Assembly: GCF_010093305.1 (NCBI RefSeq)
Contig: NZ_PDWS01000014.1
Location: 44,022-108,021, forward strand
Reading direction: 5' to 3'
DNA from: Pseudoxanthomonas sacheonensis
Lineage (GTDB): Bacteria > Pseudomonadota > Gammaproteobacteria > Xanthomonadales > Xanthomonadaceae
DNA: 64,000 nt
This document shows, one piece after another, positions 29,634-38,070 of the stretch (positions within the stretch are counted from its first letter, which is position 1; every line of letters begins with the position of its first letter). The notes below the pieces were generated by a model that ran no database searches, was not told the DNA's origin, and saw nothing but the letters and a program-made list of their open reading frames with translations. A program made the translations under genes and the position numbers.

Positions 29634-30935
29634 ATGCACCCCAAATACCTACGCGCGTCGGTCATCGCCACCAGCCTGGTGTGCGTGCCCGGCACGGCCT
29701 GGGCGGCACGGGTGGATTACAACCTGGACCTGGGCATGGAGTGGAACGACAACGTCACCCTGGCGCCGTCGGACCCCATAGACCAGCGCTATTTGCGCAG
29801 CGGGCTCGGTTTTCTGGTGACCGAGAACAACTCCTCGGTGCAGGCGCATGCCGATGGCCGCATCGAATACCGCGATTACGAAGACGACGTGTTCACCGAC
29901 ACCGTCGACGGCACCTTGTCCGGCAGCCTGAACTGGATCGCCATCCCGCAGCGCCTGTACTTCCTGGTCGAGGACAATCTGTCCATACAGCCGGTCGATG
30001 CGCTGGTACCCGATGCGCCGGGCAACCGCCAGCAGGTCAACGTGTTTTCGGCCGGCCCCACCATGATGTTCAACTGGTCGCCCACCCTGCAGGGGCAAGC
30101 CGAACTTCGCTATGTGAACAGCGACGCGGAAGTGACCGACGAGTTCAATTCGCAGCGCCTGGCATTGGCGTTGCGCACCATCAAGGAACTCACTCCCACC
30201 AGCCGGGTCTCGCTCAACGTGCAGGCCCAGCGCGTGGACTTCGAAGACGACATCGTAGCCCGCGACTACAACCGCTACGATCTCTTCGGTCGCTACTCCC
30301 GCACCCTGGCCCAGTTCGAATTGGGCACCGATCTGGGCTACTCGCGTATCGAATACCGGCAGGGCAGCCAGACGCGCTCGGAACCCTTGTTCCGCTTCGA
30401 CGCCACCTGGAGCCCGAGCGAACGCCACAGCCTGACCGTGATGGCCTCCAGCCAGTTCTCCGACACCGCCATCGACGCGCTGAGCAGCATCCAGGCCGAC
30501 GCCACCCTGCCGCAAAACGTGCTGACCGGCGATGCGGTGGTCAACGCTTCGCCGTATGAGATACGCAACCTGGATTTGGAGTACACCTTCACCAACACCC
30601 GGCTGAACTTCATGGTGGCGCCGTACGTGCAGAAGCGAAACTACGTGGATTCGGACGAATTCGATCAGAACAACCATGGTTTGCGCAGCGACCTGCATTG
30701 GCTGCTGCGCCGCTCGCTGACCCTGGGCATGTACGGCACCTACGAGAAGATCGAGTACACGCAGTTGGGCCGCGAGGACGAAACCACGCGGGTGGGCGCC
30801 ACCTTGCGTTACCAATGGACGCGCCACTGGAGCGCGGGATTGGAATGGGAGCGCTACAAGCGCGACAGCAACGCGGTCGGGCAAAGCGTTTCGCAGAATC
30901 TGGTGTATCTGAGCATTTCGTATTCCAATCGCTGA
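29634..30935 (+). CDS. Outer-membrane beta-barrel protein of EPS export module
   Basis: 433 residues, ATG start with an AAGGAGAAGG ribosome site. The signal peptide (about 1-24) is cleaved near AWA/AR. The rest is a regular series of amphipathic strands rich in Tyr, Arg and Asp (for example YNLDLGMEWNDNV, RYEWEx-like pairs, GAQRVDFEDDIVARDYNRY), giving about 18-20 predicted strands. It resembles the outer-membrane family associated with XrtA/PEP-CTERM EPS systems. A role in secretion of the polymer across the outer membrane is inferred. It lies within the four-gene envelope module. Confidence 0.82.
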   Translation: MHPKYLRASVIATSLVCVPGTAWAARVDYNLDLGMEWNDNVTLAPSDPIDQRYLRSGLGFLVTENNSSVQAHADGRIEYRDYEDDVFTDTVDGTLSGSLNWIAIPQRLYFLVEDNLSIQPVDALVPDAPGNRQQVNVFSAGPTMMFNWSPTLQGQAELRYVNSDAEVTDEFNSQRLALALRTIKELTPTSRVSLNVQAQRVDFEDDIVARDYNRYDLFGRYSRTLAQFELGTDLGYSRIEYRQGSQTRSEPLFRFDATWSPSERHSLTVMASSQFSDTAIDALSSIQADATLPQNVLTGDAVVNASPYEIRNLDLEYTFTNTRLNFMVAPYVQKRNYVDSDEFDQNNHGLRSDLHWLLRRSLTLGMYGTYEKIEYTQLGREDETTRVGATLRYQWTRHWSAGLEWERYKRDSNAVGQSVSQNLVYLSISYSNR

Positions 30936-30945
30936 GGAGCGCGTC

Positions 30946-32811
30946 ATGAGCCAGCAGGCCCCCGCGAGCGCATCGCGCAAGCAAGGACGCGGCTGGTCCA
31001 GCGCCTTCCTCCTGTGCCTGGCCATGCTTGCCGCAGCCATGGCCCAATGCAGCGAAGCCGGCGACAAGCAGGCGGTAACGCAAGCGGCGGCGCCTCCGCC
31101 CTCACCCAGTCCGCAAGCCGTAAGCGAGATTCCGACCGCCAGCGCTCCCGCCAGTAGCGGCGGCCTGAAGGTGGATCTTTCGTTCGTGGACAAGAAGTCC
31201 GCCGCTTATTCGCGCTTCAAGTCGTATGTCGATTCGGCGGTGGCCGGCAATCCCGGCTACGCTTTCGCAGCGAGCGACGCGGCGCTGATGTTCCGGCTTT
31301 CCGGCGGCGATAAATACTGCAAGCTGGCCGTGGGCATGGTGGAGAAGCAAGTGAGCGATGCCGAAGCGGCGATCGCCTCGGGAGGCCGCCCGGAAATCGC
31401 CGGCGACTCCTACCTGGAAGTGGGACCGCAAATCGCCGACCTGGCGCTCACTCTGGACAGCTGCTCGGCCGATATTCCGGCCGAGCAGCGCAAGCGCTGG
31501 TCGGCCTACGCCGAGCAGGCGGTGTGGAACGTATGGCACCACGGCTCGGCCCAATGGGGTGGAAAACCGCATCCCTGGACGGGCTGGTCCACCGACAATC
31601 CCGGCAACAACTATTACTACAGCTTCCTGGAAGCCACCATGTTCTGGGCGCTGGTCAGCGGCAGCGACACCTGGATGAAGGATCTGCGCGAGCGCAGGCT
31701 GCCGCCGCTCAAAGCCTACTTCGCAAAGCTGCCGGGCGGCGGCAGCAGCGAAGGCACCGGTTACGGCGCGGCGCACATGCGCCTGTATTCGCTTTACCGG
31801 CTGTGGCGCGACAGCACCGGCGAAGACCTCGCCAACGCCAGCCCGCATGCGCACGACAGCATCGCCTACTGGGTGAACGCCACCGTTCCTACCCTGGACC
31901 GGTTCGCCCCCATCGGCGACCAGTCGCGCAACTCGGTGCCGGAGCTGTACGACTACCACCGGCGGCTGGTGCTGGAAGCGCGGCAACTGACAAACGAACC
32001 CGAAGCCCTGGCCATGTCCGCGTGGTGGCTGGACTCCATTTCCGTGCCCAGCATGAGCGGCGGCTTCAACAGCCGTTACGACCTGCTTCCCGCCGGCAAG
32101 GGCGGACATCCGCCGAGCGGGCTGGTCTACCTTGCCGAAGGCACCGGGCACCTCTTCGCCCGCACCGGCTGGGACAAGGACGCTATGTGGGTGTCCTTCG
32201 TCGCCGGCCCGTACAACGAGAGCCACGCGCACCAGGACCAGGGTTCCTTCACCCTGTTCGCACGCGACTGGCTGGCGGTCACCGAAAACATCTGGAGCCA
32301 CAGCGGCATCCAGCAAGGCACCGAAGTCCACAACGTCGTCCGCTTCGAACGCGGCAACGGCAGCGCCAGCCAATGCGCCGCGCCGCGCGGCGACGTCATC
32401 GTGCACCAATGCGAAAGCGCCGAGTCGCGCTCCAAGCTGACCGTTGTGCCGGGCCAGCAAGGCGCTTTTTCCGCAACCGCCGATCTGACCCCCGTCTACC
32501 GCGGCAACCCCGCGCTGGGAAGCTGGCAGCGCAAGCTGGATTTCGCCGGACGCAAGCTGACCGTCAGCGATCAATTCAAACTGGGGGCGGGCACGCGGGC
32601 CGTATTCCAGGTCAACGTACCGGCCGAACCGAAGATCAACGGCAACGAAGTGCTGGCCGGCGGATTGCGGATGCGCGTGCTGGAGCCGGCCAACGCCTCC
32701 ATCAGCATCCACGAGTGGCGCAAGGTGGACGCGCAGGAGTTCCGCAGCGGCTGGCGCATCGACGTGGCCGGCGGACAAAGCGGCTATCTGGTCGAACTTT
32801 CGGAGAAATGA
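30946..32811 (+). CDS. Heparinase II/III-like polysaccharide lyase, first paralogue
   Basis: 621 residues, ATG start with GAGGAG upstream. A hydrophobic signal or anchor (about 18-35) is followed by an Ala/Pro/Ser linker. An alpha/alpha-toroid domain follows (about 75-390: EIAGDSYLEVGP, NNYYYSFLEATMFWAL, GGGSSEGTGYG, RFAPIGDQSRNSVPELYDYH). The C-terminal beta-sandwich opens with GHLFARTGWDKDAMWV and NESHAHQDQGSFTLFARDWLAV, the heparinase II/III signature (His427, His429, Asp431). Such enzymes cleave uronate-containing polymers by beta-elimination in the periplasm or outside the cell. The extra sequence near QCAAPRGDVIVHQCES may form a disulfide. A role in trimming or releasing the locus's own polymer is inferred. 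Confidence 0.85.
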   Translation: MSQQAPASASRKQGRGWSSAFLLCLAMLAAAMAQCSEAGDKQAVTQAAAPPPSPSPQAVSEIPTASAPASSGGLKVDLSFVDKKSAAYSRFKSYVDSAVAGNPGYAFAASDAALMFRLSGGDKYCKLAVGMVEKQVSDAEAAIASGGRPEIAGDSYLEVGPQIADLALTLDSCSADIPAEQRKRWSAYAEQAVWNVWHHGSAQWGGKPHPWTGWSTDNPGNNYYYSFLEATMFWALVSGSDTWMKDLRERRLPPLKAYFAKLPGGGSSEGTGYGAAHMRLYSLYRLWRDSTGEDLANASPHAHDSIAYWVNATVPTLDRFAPIGDQSRNSVPELYDYHRRLVLEARQLTNEPEALAMSAWWLDSISVPSMSGGFNSRYDLLPAGKGGHPPSGLVYLAEGTGHLFARTGWDKDAMWVSFVAGPYNESHAHQDQGSFTLFARDWLAVTENIWSHSGIQQGTEVHNVVRFERGNGSASQCAAPRGDVIVHQCESAESRSKLTVVPGQQGAFSATADLTPVYRGNPALGSWQRKLDFAGRKLTVSDQFKLGAGTRAVFQVNVPAEPKINGNEVLAGGLRMRVLEPANASISIHEWRKVDAQEFRSGWRIDVAGGQSGYLVELSEK

Positions 32812-33002
32812 TGTCCGTCACATTTTTACCGTGATCGGCCAGCCAGGCGCATCATGAAGGCCCTGCTTTGGGCGAAATCCGAACCCTGACGCCAGCTGAA
32901 CGAAGCCATTTCGGCCCCGTACGCGTGTCCGGTAGTTCCGACCGACCACGTTATGATGCGCCCGCCGATGCGTTTTGTATGGGCTAGGGGGAGCCAGAGC
33001 GA

Positions 33003-33026
33003 AACGACAATAATCCTATTGTCGTT
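33003..33026 (+). promoter_or_regulatory. Perfect palindrome upstream of second lyase gene
   Basis: AACGACAATA (33003-33012) and TATTGTCGTT (33017-33026) are perfect inverted repeats around ATCC, ending 29 bp before the GTG start. No T-run follows, so a regulator-binding site or leader hairpin is more likely than a terminator. The rest of the 244-bp gap (32812-33055) holds a possible TATGAT -10 box at 32951 and no gene. Confidence 0.45.
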
Positions 33027-33055
33027 GTTGTGCGCACGGCTTTAGGAGAACCCCC

Positions 33056-35116
33056 GTGCAGCACCCCATTCCAGCATCATCCCGGGCCTTGGGCCCGCTA
33101 GTTCGCCGCAAGCGGCTGATCGCCGCTTCCCTTGTCGGCAGCGCCTTCCTCATCACCGTCACCGCTTCCAGTGCAGCCGGCTTGTTCGGCGACCGCTGGG
33201 AGAAGCGGTCGCAGGAAGCCTGGCAGCAATACCTGACCGCAACCGGCCGCGCGCAGTCGCTGGCGCGGGCCTATTCGGAAACGTTGCTACCGGTCAGGCT
33301 CATGAACCTGCTCCGCAGCCGCGCCCGTACCGCCGCTGCCCCGGCCAAGCCCACGCCCGCCCCCATCGCCAGCACCACTACGCCGGCAGCGTCCGCACCG
33401 GCAGGCCCGGTCATGAGTGGCGGCGGCAGCGGCCCGCAGATGGCCAACTCTTCCCTGCCCCGCCTGATCCAGCTGCCTTCGGTACGGCGCTACGTCAACA
33501 CCAGCTCCGCCGCGTATACGCGCTTCAAGAATTGGGTCGACGCTGCGGTGAACGGCAGCCCGGGCTACGCCTTCGCCGCCAGCGAAGCGGCGATGATGTA
33601 CCAGCTCTCGCCGGAATCGAAGTACTGCACGCTGGCCGTCAACATGGTCGAGCGGCAGGTCGCCGACGCCGAAGCCGCCATCGCGGCGGGCAGCAATCCC
33701 GAAATCGCCGGCGACTCCTACCTGGAAGTGGGTCCGATGATCTCGGACCTGTCGATGACGCTGGTCACCTGTTCGGCTTTCATCACCGGCGCGCAGCGGA
33801 CGCGTTGGTCCGCGTATGCGGAGCAGTCGGTATGGAATATCTGGAACTACGGCAGCGCACGCTGGGGCAACCGTTCGGCGCCGTGGACGGGCTGGTCGGT
33901 GGACAACCCGGGCAACAACTACCACTACAGTTTCCTCGAAGCGACCATGTACTGGGCGCTGGCCACCAACAACGCCACCTGGATGTCCGAACTGCGCAAC
34001 CGCCGCCTGCCCGCGCTGCAGGCGTATTTCGCCAGGCTGCCCGGTGGCGGCAGCAGCGAAGGCACCGGTTACGGCACCGCGCAGATGCGGCTGTTCTCGC
34101 TGTACCACCTGTGGCGCGACGCCACCGGTTCTGACCTGGCCAACACCAACACGCATGCGACGGACAGCATCTACTACTGGATCAACGCCACCGTGCCGAC
34201 CATGGACCGGTTCGCCCCGATCGGCGACCAGTCGCGCAACTCGGTCCCCGAGTTGTACGACTACCACCGCCGGCTGGTGCTGGAAGCCAGGCAGACCGCC
34301 AACAGCGAGGCCGCCCAGCGCGCCTCCACCTGGTGGTTGAGCAACATCATGATGAAGAACAGCAGCGGCGTGCTGCTGCCGGGCACGCAGATGAATTCGG
34401 GTTTCAACTTCCGCTACGACCTGCTGCCGTCCGGCACCACCGCCACCCCACCCTCCAGTCTGGTCTATCACGCCACGGGCGTCGGGCATCTGTTCGCCCG
34501 CACCGGTTGGGATACCAACGCGATGTGGGTGGCGATCGTGGCCGGTCCGTACAACGAGAGCCATGCGCACCAGGACCAGGGGTCGTTCACCCTGTTCTCG
34601 CGCGACTGGCTGGCCGTCACCGCCAACATCTGGAGCCACAGCGGCATCAACCAGGGCACCGATGTGCACAATCTGGTCCGCTTCGTGCGCAATGGCACCG
34701 TGGCGCGCCAGTGCGAATCGACCACCAAGATATCGACCATGACGGTGACTCCGGGCGCAAGCGGCGGCGACTTCACCGCCAACGCCAACCTGACGCCCGC
34801 CTTCTGCGACAACACCGCGGTGACTTCCTGGGGACGCCAGTTCACCTTCGCCGGCCGCAAGCTGACCGTGCGCGACACCTTCGCGATGACCGCCGGCACC
34901 ACCGCTACGTTCCAGGTCAATACGCCGGTGCTGCCGACCCTGGTCAACAGCCGCGAGGCCACCGCGGGCCGCCTGCGGGTGCGCGTGCTGGAACCGGCCA
35001 ACGCCACCATCAACAGCAACTTCAGCACCGGCAAATACGTCGAAGACGGCGCGCGCTACCGCATCGACGTGACCGGCGGCACCACCGGCTACCTGGTGGA
35101 GCTTTCCGAGATCTGA
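33056..35116 (+). CDS. Heparinase II/III-like polysaccharide lyase, second paralogue
   Basis: 686 residues from a GTG with TTTAGGAGA upstream. A signal peptide or anchor (about 20-42) precedes a helical, Ala/Pro-rich spacer longer than in the first paralogue (to about 140). The catalytic toroid (about 150-450) shares almost unbroken blocks with the upstream gene (EIAGDSYLEVGP, GGGSSEGTGYG, RFAPIGDQSRNSVPELYDYH). The beta-sandwich carries NESHAHQDQGSFTLFSRDWLAV (His503, His505, Asp507). It arose by tandem duplication. Its own leader and palindrome suggest regulation separate from the first copy. The substrate is inferred to be an acidic, uronate-containing polysaccharide. Confidence 0.85.
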   Translation: MQHPIPASSRALGPLVRRKRLIAASLVGSAFLITVTASSAAGLFGDRWEKRSQEAWQQYLTATGRAQSLARAYSETLLPVRLMNLLRSRARTAAAPAKPTPAPIASTTTPAASAPAGPVMSGGGSGPQMANSSLPRLIQLPSVRRYVNTSSAAYTRFKNWVDAAVNGSPGYAFAASEAAMMYQLSPESKYCTLAVNMVERQVADAEAAIAAGSNPEIAGDSYLEVGPMISDLSMTLVTCSAFITGAQRTRWSAYAEQSVWNIWNYGSARWGNRSAPWTGWSVDNPGNNYHYSFLEATMYWALATNNATWMSELRNRRLPALQAYFARLPGGGSSEGTGYGTAQMRLFSLYHLWRDATGSDLANTNTHATDSIYYWINATVPTMDRFAPIGDQSRNSVPELYDYHRRLVLEARQTANSEAAQRASTWWLSNIMMKNSSGVLLPGTQMNSGFNFRYDLLPSGTTATPPSSLVYHATGVGHLFARTGWDTNAMWVAIVAGPYNESHAHQDQGSFTLFSRDWLAVTANIWSHSGINQGTDVHNLVRFVRNGTVARQCESTTKISTMTVTPGASGGDFTANANLTPAFCDNTAVTSWGRQFTFAGRKLTVRDTFAMTAGTTATFQVNTPVLPTLVNSREATAGRLRVRVLEPANATINSNFSTGKYVEDGARYRIDVTGGTTGYLVELSEI

Positions 35117-35140
35117 GCCTGCCGGGAATTTCGGGGAAAC

Positions 35141-35175
35141 AAAATGCCGCCTGTTCGATACAGGCGGCATTTTTC
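35141..35175. terminator. Bidirectional terminator
   Basis: AAAATGCCGCCTGT (35141-35154) pairs with ACAGGCGGCATTTT (35160-35173) around a 5-base loop, with T-rich ends on both strands. It separates the rightward lyase gene from the leftward glycosyltransferase operon. Confidence 0.9.
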
Positions 35176-35188
35176 GTACCGCAGCCGC

Positions 35189-35995
35189 TCAGACCGCGGC
35201 AAAGCCGCGCTTGGAAAGCGCATGCCTGACGTAGTGGAGCATGTACCAGCACGCCTGCCAGAGGGTGAGATGCTCCGATTCGCGGTACACGCGCCACTGC
35301 CAGCGCGCCGCCCGCAACTTGTTGGAGGAAACCGAGCCGTTGCGCACCAGGTAATACGCCAGCGGACCTTCATGCCGCACCCGCACGGCATGGCCTGCGC
35401 GGCGCACGCGGTCCAGCCAGAACACATAGTCTTCATGGCCCATGCGCACGAACGGCACATCGCCCAGACGGCGGTCGTAGACGCCGGTGAGATTCCCTAT
35501 GTGGTTGCTCTTGAGCATGTCGCCGTAAGCGATCTCCGCGGGCGGCTCGACGCAGGACAGCAGATGGCCGTCTTCGGCGACCCGCTGGTAGCCCGCGTAG
35601 GAAACCAGCGCTCCGCTTTCCTGCATTTGCGCAAGCTGCAATTCCAGCTTGCGCGGGTCCCACCAGTCGTCGCTGTCCAGGAAGGCGACATGGCTCCCCG
35701 ACGCCGCACGCAGCCCCGCATTCCGGGCCTCGGCCACGCCCGCATTCGCCGGCTGGTGGACGATCTTCACGCGGGAGTCCGTGTTGGCGTATTCGCGCAT
35801 GATCCGGCCCGATCCATCCTGCGAACAATCGTCCACCAGCACGAGCTCCAGATTGGCCAGCGTCTGCCGCAACACCGAATCCACCGATTTGCGCAGCGTT
35901 CGCTCCGCATTGAATACCGGCATGATCACGCTGACCAGCGGTTCCGCGGAGCGGCCGCTGCCGTTGGCAGATTGCAGGGAAGTGGCCGTGGTCAT
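35189..35995 (-). CDS. Family 2 glycosyltransferase
   Basis: 268 residues from the ATG at 35995, which overlaps the stop of the upstream gene (ATGA). The GT-A fold shows LVSVIMPVFNAERTLRKSV, LVLVDDCSQDGS, the NAGVAEARNAGL nucleotide-binding block and the DxD-like FLDSDDWW (about residue 105). A later MGHEDYVFWLDRV provides the ED motif for the catalytic base. No transmembrane segment follows, so it probably works on the inner-membrane cytoplasmic face. The donor and acceptor sugars are unknown. It is the last gene of the eight-gene leftward EPS operon. Confidence 0.9.
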   Translation of the reverse strand: MTTATSLQSANGSGRSAEPLVSVIMPVFNAERTLRKSVDSVLRQTLANLELVLVDDCSQDGSGRIMREYANTDSRVKIVHQPANAGVAEARNAGLRAASGSHVAFLDSDDWWDPRKLELQLAQMQESGALVSYAGYQRVAEDGHLLSCVEPPAEIAYGDMLKSNHIGNLTGVYDRRLGDVPFVRMGHEDYVFWLDRVRRAGHAVRVRHEGPLAYYLVRNGSVSSNKLRAARWQWRVYRESEHLTLWQACWYMLHYVRHALSKRGFAAV

Positions 35996-37212
35996 GCCGC
36001 GCTCCGCACGGAGGCTTGAGCGGAGCCGGCCCACGAAGACTTCGGCGGCGGCAAAATGAAGTCGCGGTATTCGTTGGGGTTGCCTTGCTTGCCCGCTTCG
36101 GCCGCCTTGACGATGTTGTAGACCTCGCGCGCGCTGACGTAGTGCAGCACGTAGCGCTCGCCATCGTTGTAGGCGCGCTCCAGATGCGCGTGCATGGCGT
36201 CGGTCGGCGGCCCCAGCAGCGTGTCCATGTCGTATTCCTGGGTGCCGTGGGTGTGCACTTTCACGAACACCCACTCAGGCTTGCCTTCCACGTGCACGCC
36301 GGTGCGCACCCAGTCGTCCACGCGCTGCGGGGTCGGCGGGCAGCCACGGCGCACGTCGGCGTTTTCGATGCGCGGAATCACACCGGCCTTGCGCTCTCGC
36401 CAATTCAAACCCAGCGGGCCTTGCACGATCATCAGATCGCCCGTGGCGCTGCCGCCCCCGTGCACCGCCACGCCGTCGTCGTGCGACTTGGGGTGTTGCG
36501 GGTCGTCGGTGGCGTAGTAGATGGAATTGATGGTGCGGGTCTGGGTGTCGCTGGGCGCGGACGGCAGGGTGAAGTCGGCGTAGCAACCCAACTCGCGCAG
36601 CAGGATCAGTTCGTTGTTGAGGCCGCACCAGCGTCCGTCGCCGCGCGAGTTGTCCAGGCACCAGTTGCCGTGGATGAAGCCGAAGCTCAGCTCGCCGGTA
36701 GCGGGATCGCGCGACAACGCGCCATGGCGTTCGTGCAGGACGTTGCAGAAACGACGGATGCTTTCGCGGAAATTGGCTTCGGTATCGTTGTCGTGGTGCA
36801 GGTGTATTTCCAGCTCGCCGTAACCGTCGGCGCAAAGCGCGGCGATCTTGTCGAGGTGCTCTTCGGCGTATTCCTCTTCCGGATAGAAGAAGCTGTGCTG
36901 CGGCGGACGGCCATCCGCATCGCGGTGGGCCGAGGCCAGCTTGCGGTAGTCCCGGCACCAGCGATCCACCCGTGCGCGCTGGGTGTCCAGGTCGGCGCCA
37001 TGCCACATCGGTTCGAAATGGTCGACGAAGCAGAACATCACGTGCACCGGCTGTCCGGTGACGCGCGGGATGCTACGGCGCAGGTAGCTGCCGATCCAGA
37101 TTTCCATATTGCGCGCGCGCAGCAGACGCCAGACCACCAAGGCCATGGCGGCCGCGGCCAGGACGACCGCTACCGCGCCCCATTGCAGCACGCTCCATTG
37201 CAGAGTGCCCAA
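35992..37212 (-). CDS. Membrane-anchored deacetylase-like protein of unknown activity
   Basis: 406 residues from a TTG at 37212 with AAGGGGGAAA upstream. An N-terminal membrane anchor (about 10-32) is followed by a soluble domain with VHVMFCFVDHFEPMW, FFYPEEEY, ELEIHLHHDNDT, FGFIHGNWCLDNS and YADFTLPSAPSD. The order of Asp, paired His and the HGNW block looks like the NodB/glycoside hydrolase-deacetylase barrel, although the classic TFDDG motif is absent (FVDHFE stands in its place). I cannot assign a known family with certainty. Its place between a true deacetylase and a glycosyltransferase supports a role in modifying the polymer. Confidence 0.55.
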   Translation of the reverse strand: MGTLQWSVLQWGAVAVVLAAAAMALVVWRLLRARNMEIWIGSYLRRSIPRVTGQPVHVMFCFVDHFEPMWHGADLDTQRARVDRWCRDYRKLASAHRDADGRPPQHSFFYPEEEYAEEHLDKIAALCADGYGELEIHLHHDNDTEANFRESIRRFCNVLHERHGALSRDPATGELSFGFIHGNWCLDNSRGDGRWCGLNNELILLRELGCYADFTLPSAPSDTQTRTINSIYYATDDPQHPKSHDDGVAVHGGGSATGDLMIVQGPLGLNWRERKAGVIPRIENADVRRGCPPTPQRVDDWVRTGVHVEGKPEWVFVKVHTHGTQEYDMDTLLGPPTDAMHAHLERAYNDGERYVLHYVSAREVYNIVKAAEAGKQGNPNEYRDFILPPPKSSWAGSAQASVRSAA

Positions 37213-37316
37213 GATTTCCCCCTTACCTTATTGCGTTCGGCCGCTGCCGTTACATGGCAATCAACGGGATAAGCGGCCCGCGCAGGCCAGCCCGGCCGCG
37301 GCCGGAGAACCGCCGC

Positions 37317-37955
37317 TCAGGCATCGGCGGGCAAGGCCTGCAGATCGAAACCCATGGCTTTCCACTCGGGAATCAGCACGGTCAGCATCTCCAGCGACAG
37401 CGTGCTGTCGTCGTGCATGAGCAGGATGTCGCCCGCCTGCACCGGATGCCGGCGGATTATCTCGACCAGTTCGGCCGCCGGACGGCGGCTGTAGTCCAGA
37501 CTGTCGTAGGACCAGTAAGTGGTGCGGCGGCGGCGGCGGAAGAAGTTGGCCAGCATGCGCGGCGGCATCACCCCGCGTGGCGGCCGGAAACTGTGCCGGG
37601 ACCGGCCGTCGATGGCGCTGAGCAGCGCGTCGGTGCGCTCCACTTCGTCCAATTGCGCCGACAGCCCCAACTTCTCGAAATGCGGATGGGTGAAGGAATG
37701 ATTGCCCAGCGTATGCCCTTCGCTGGCGATGCGGCGCGCCAGTTCCGGATGGGCTTCGATCTGGCTGCCGATCAGGAAAAAACTCGCCTTGGCCTGATGC
37801 TGGGCCAGCAGTTCGAGCAGCGGAACGGTGTGCTGGGCATGCGGGCCGTCGTCGAAGGTCAGATACAGATTGCGGCCCGCGCGCGAACCGTTCGTGGTCA
37901 CCAGCGAACTTGGCAGCCAACGCAGGATCTTGAGTTTTCTGGGCCGTGGAGTCAT
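37317..37955 (-). CDS. Polysaccharide deacetylase (NodB domain)
   Basis: 212 residues from the ATG at 37955. The NodB motifs are complete: LYLTFDDGPH (catalytic and metal aspartates), GNHSFTHPHF (metal histidines), FRPPRGVMPP and LMHDDSTLSLE. No clear signal peptide is present from this start, though the frame stays open upstream. Enzymes of this fold remove N- or O-acetyl groups from chitin-like or other amino-sugar polymers. It probably de-acetylates a sugar of the EPS or a lipid-linked intermediate. It lies 105 bp from the next gene, with no other gene in between. Confidence 0.9.
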   Translation of the reverse strand: MTPRPRKLKILRWLPSSLVTTNGSRAGRNLYLTFDDGPHAQHTVPLLELLAQHQAKASFFLIGSQIEAHPELARRIASEGHTLGNHSFTHPHFEKLGLSAQLDEVERTDALLSAIDGRSRHSFRPPRGVMPPRMLANFFRRRRRTTYWSYDSLDYSRRPAAELVEIIRRHPVQAGDILLMHDDSTLSLEMLTVLIPEWKAMGFDLQALPADA

Positions 37956-38070
37956 GGGAATGGCAATGGACACGAAGCGGGTGGGAGGTTTCTCAGTTGG
38001 CGCGCGGATTGGGGCGGGCAGCAATGGCGATGGTTCCCTTTGCGGATGGATTGGCGGCCCGGTCCATGAG

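Noticed and set aside
32818..32836. GTCAC-ATTTTTACC-GTGAT as a Clp/CRP-type binding site after the first lyase
   Set aside because: The half-sites face the wrong way for TGTGA-N6-TCACA, and spacing is not 6 bp.
35992..37212. Calling this gene a glycoside hydrolase or a proven deacetylase
   Set aside because: Catalytic motifs do not match either family exactly; left as deacetylase-like.
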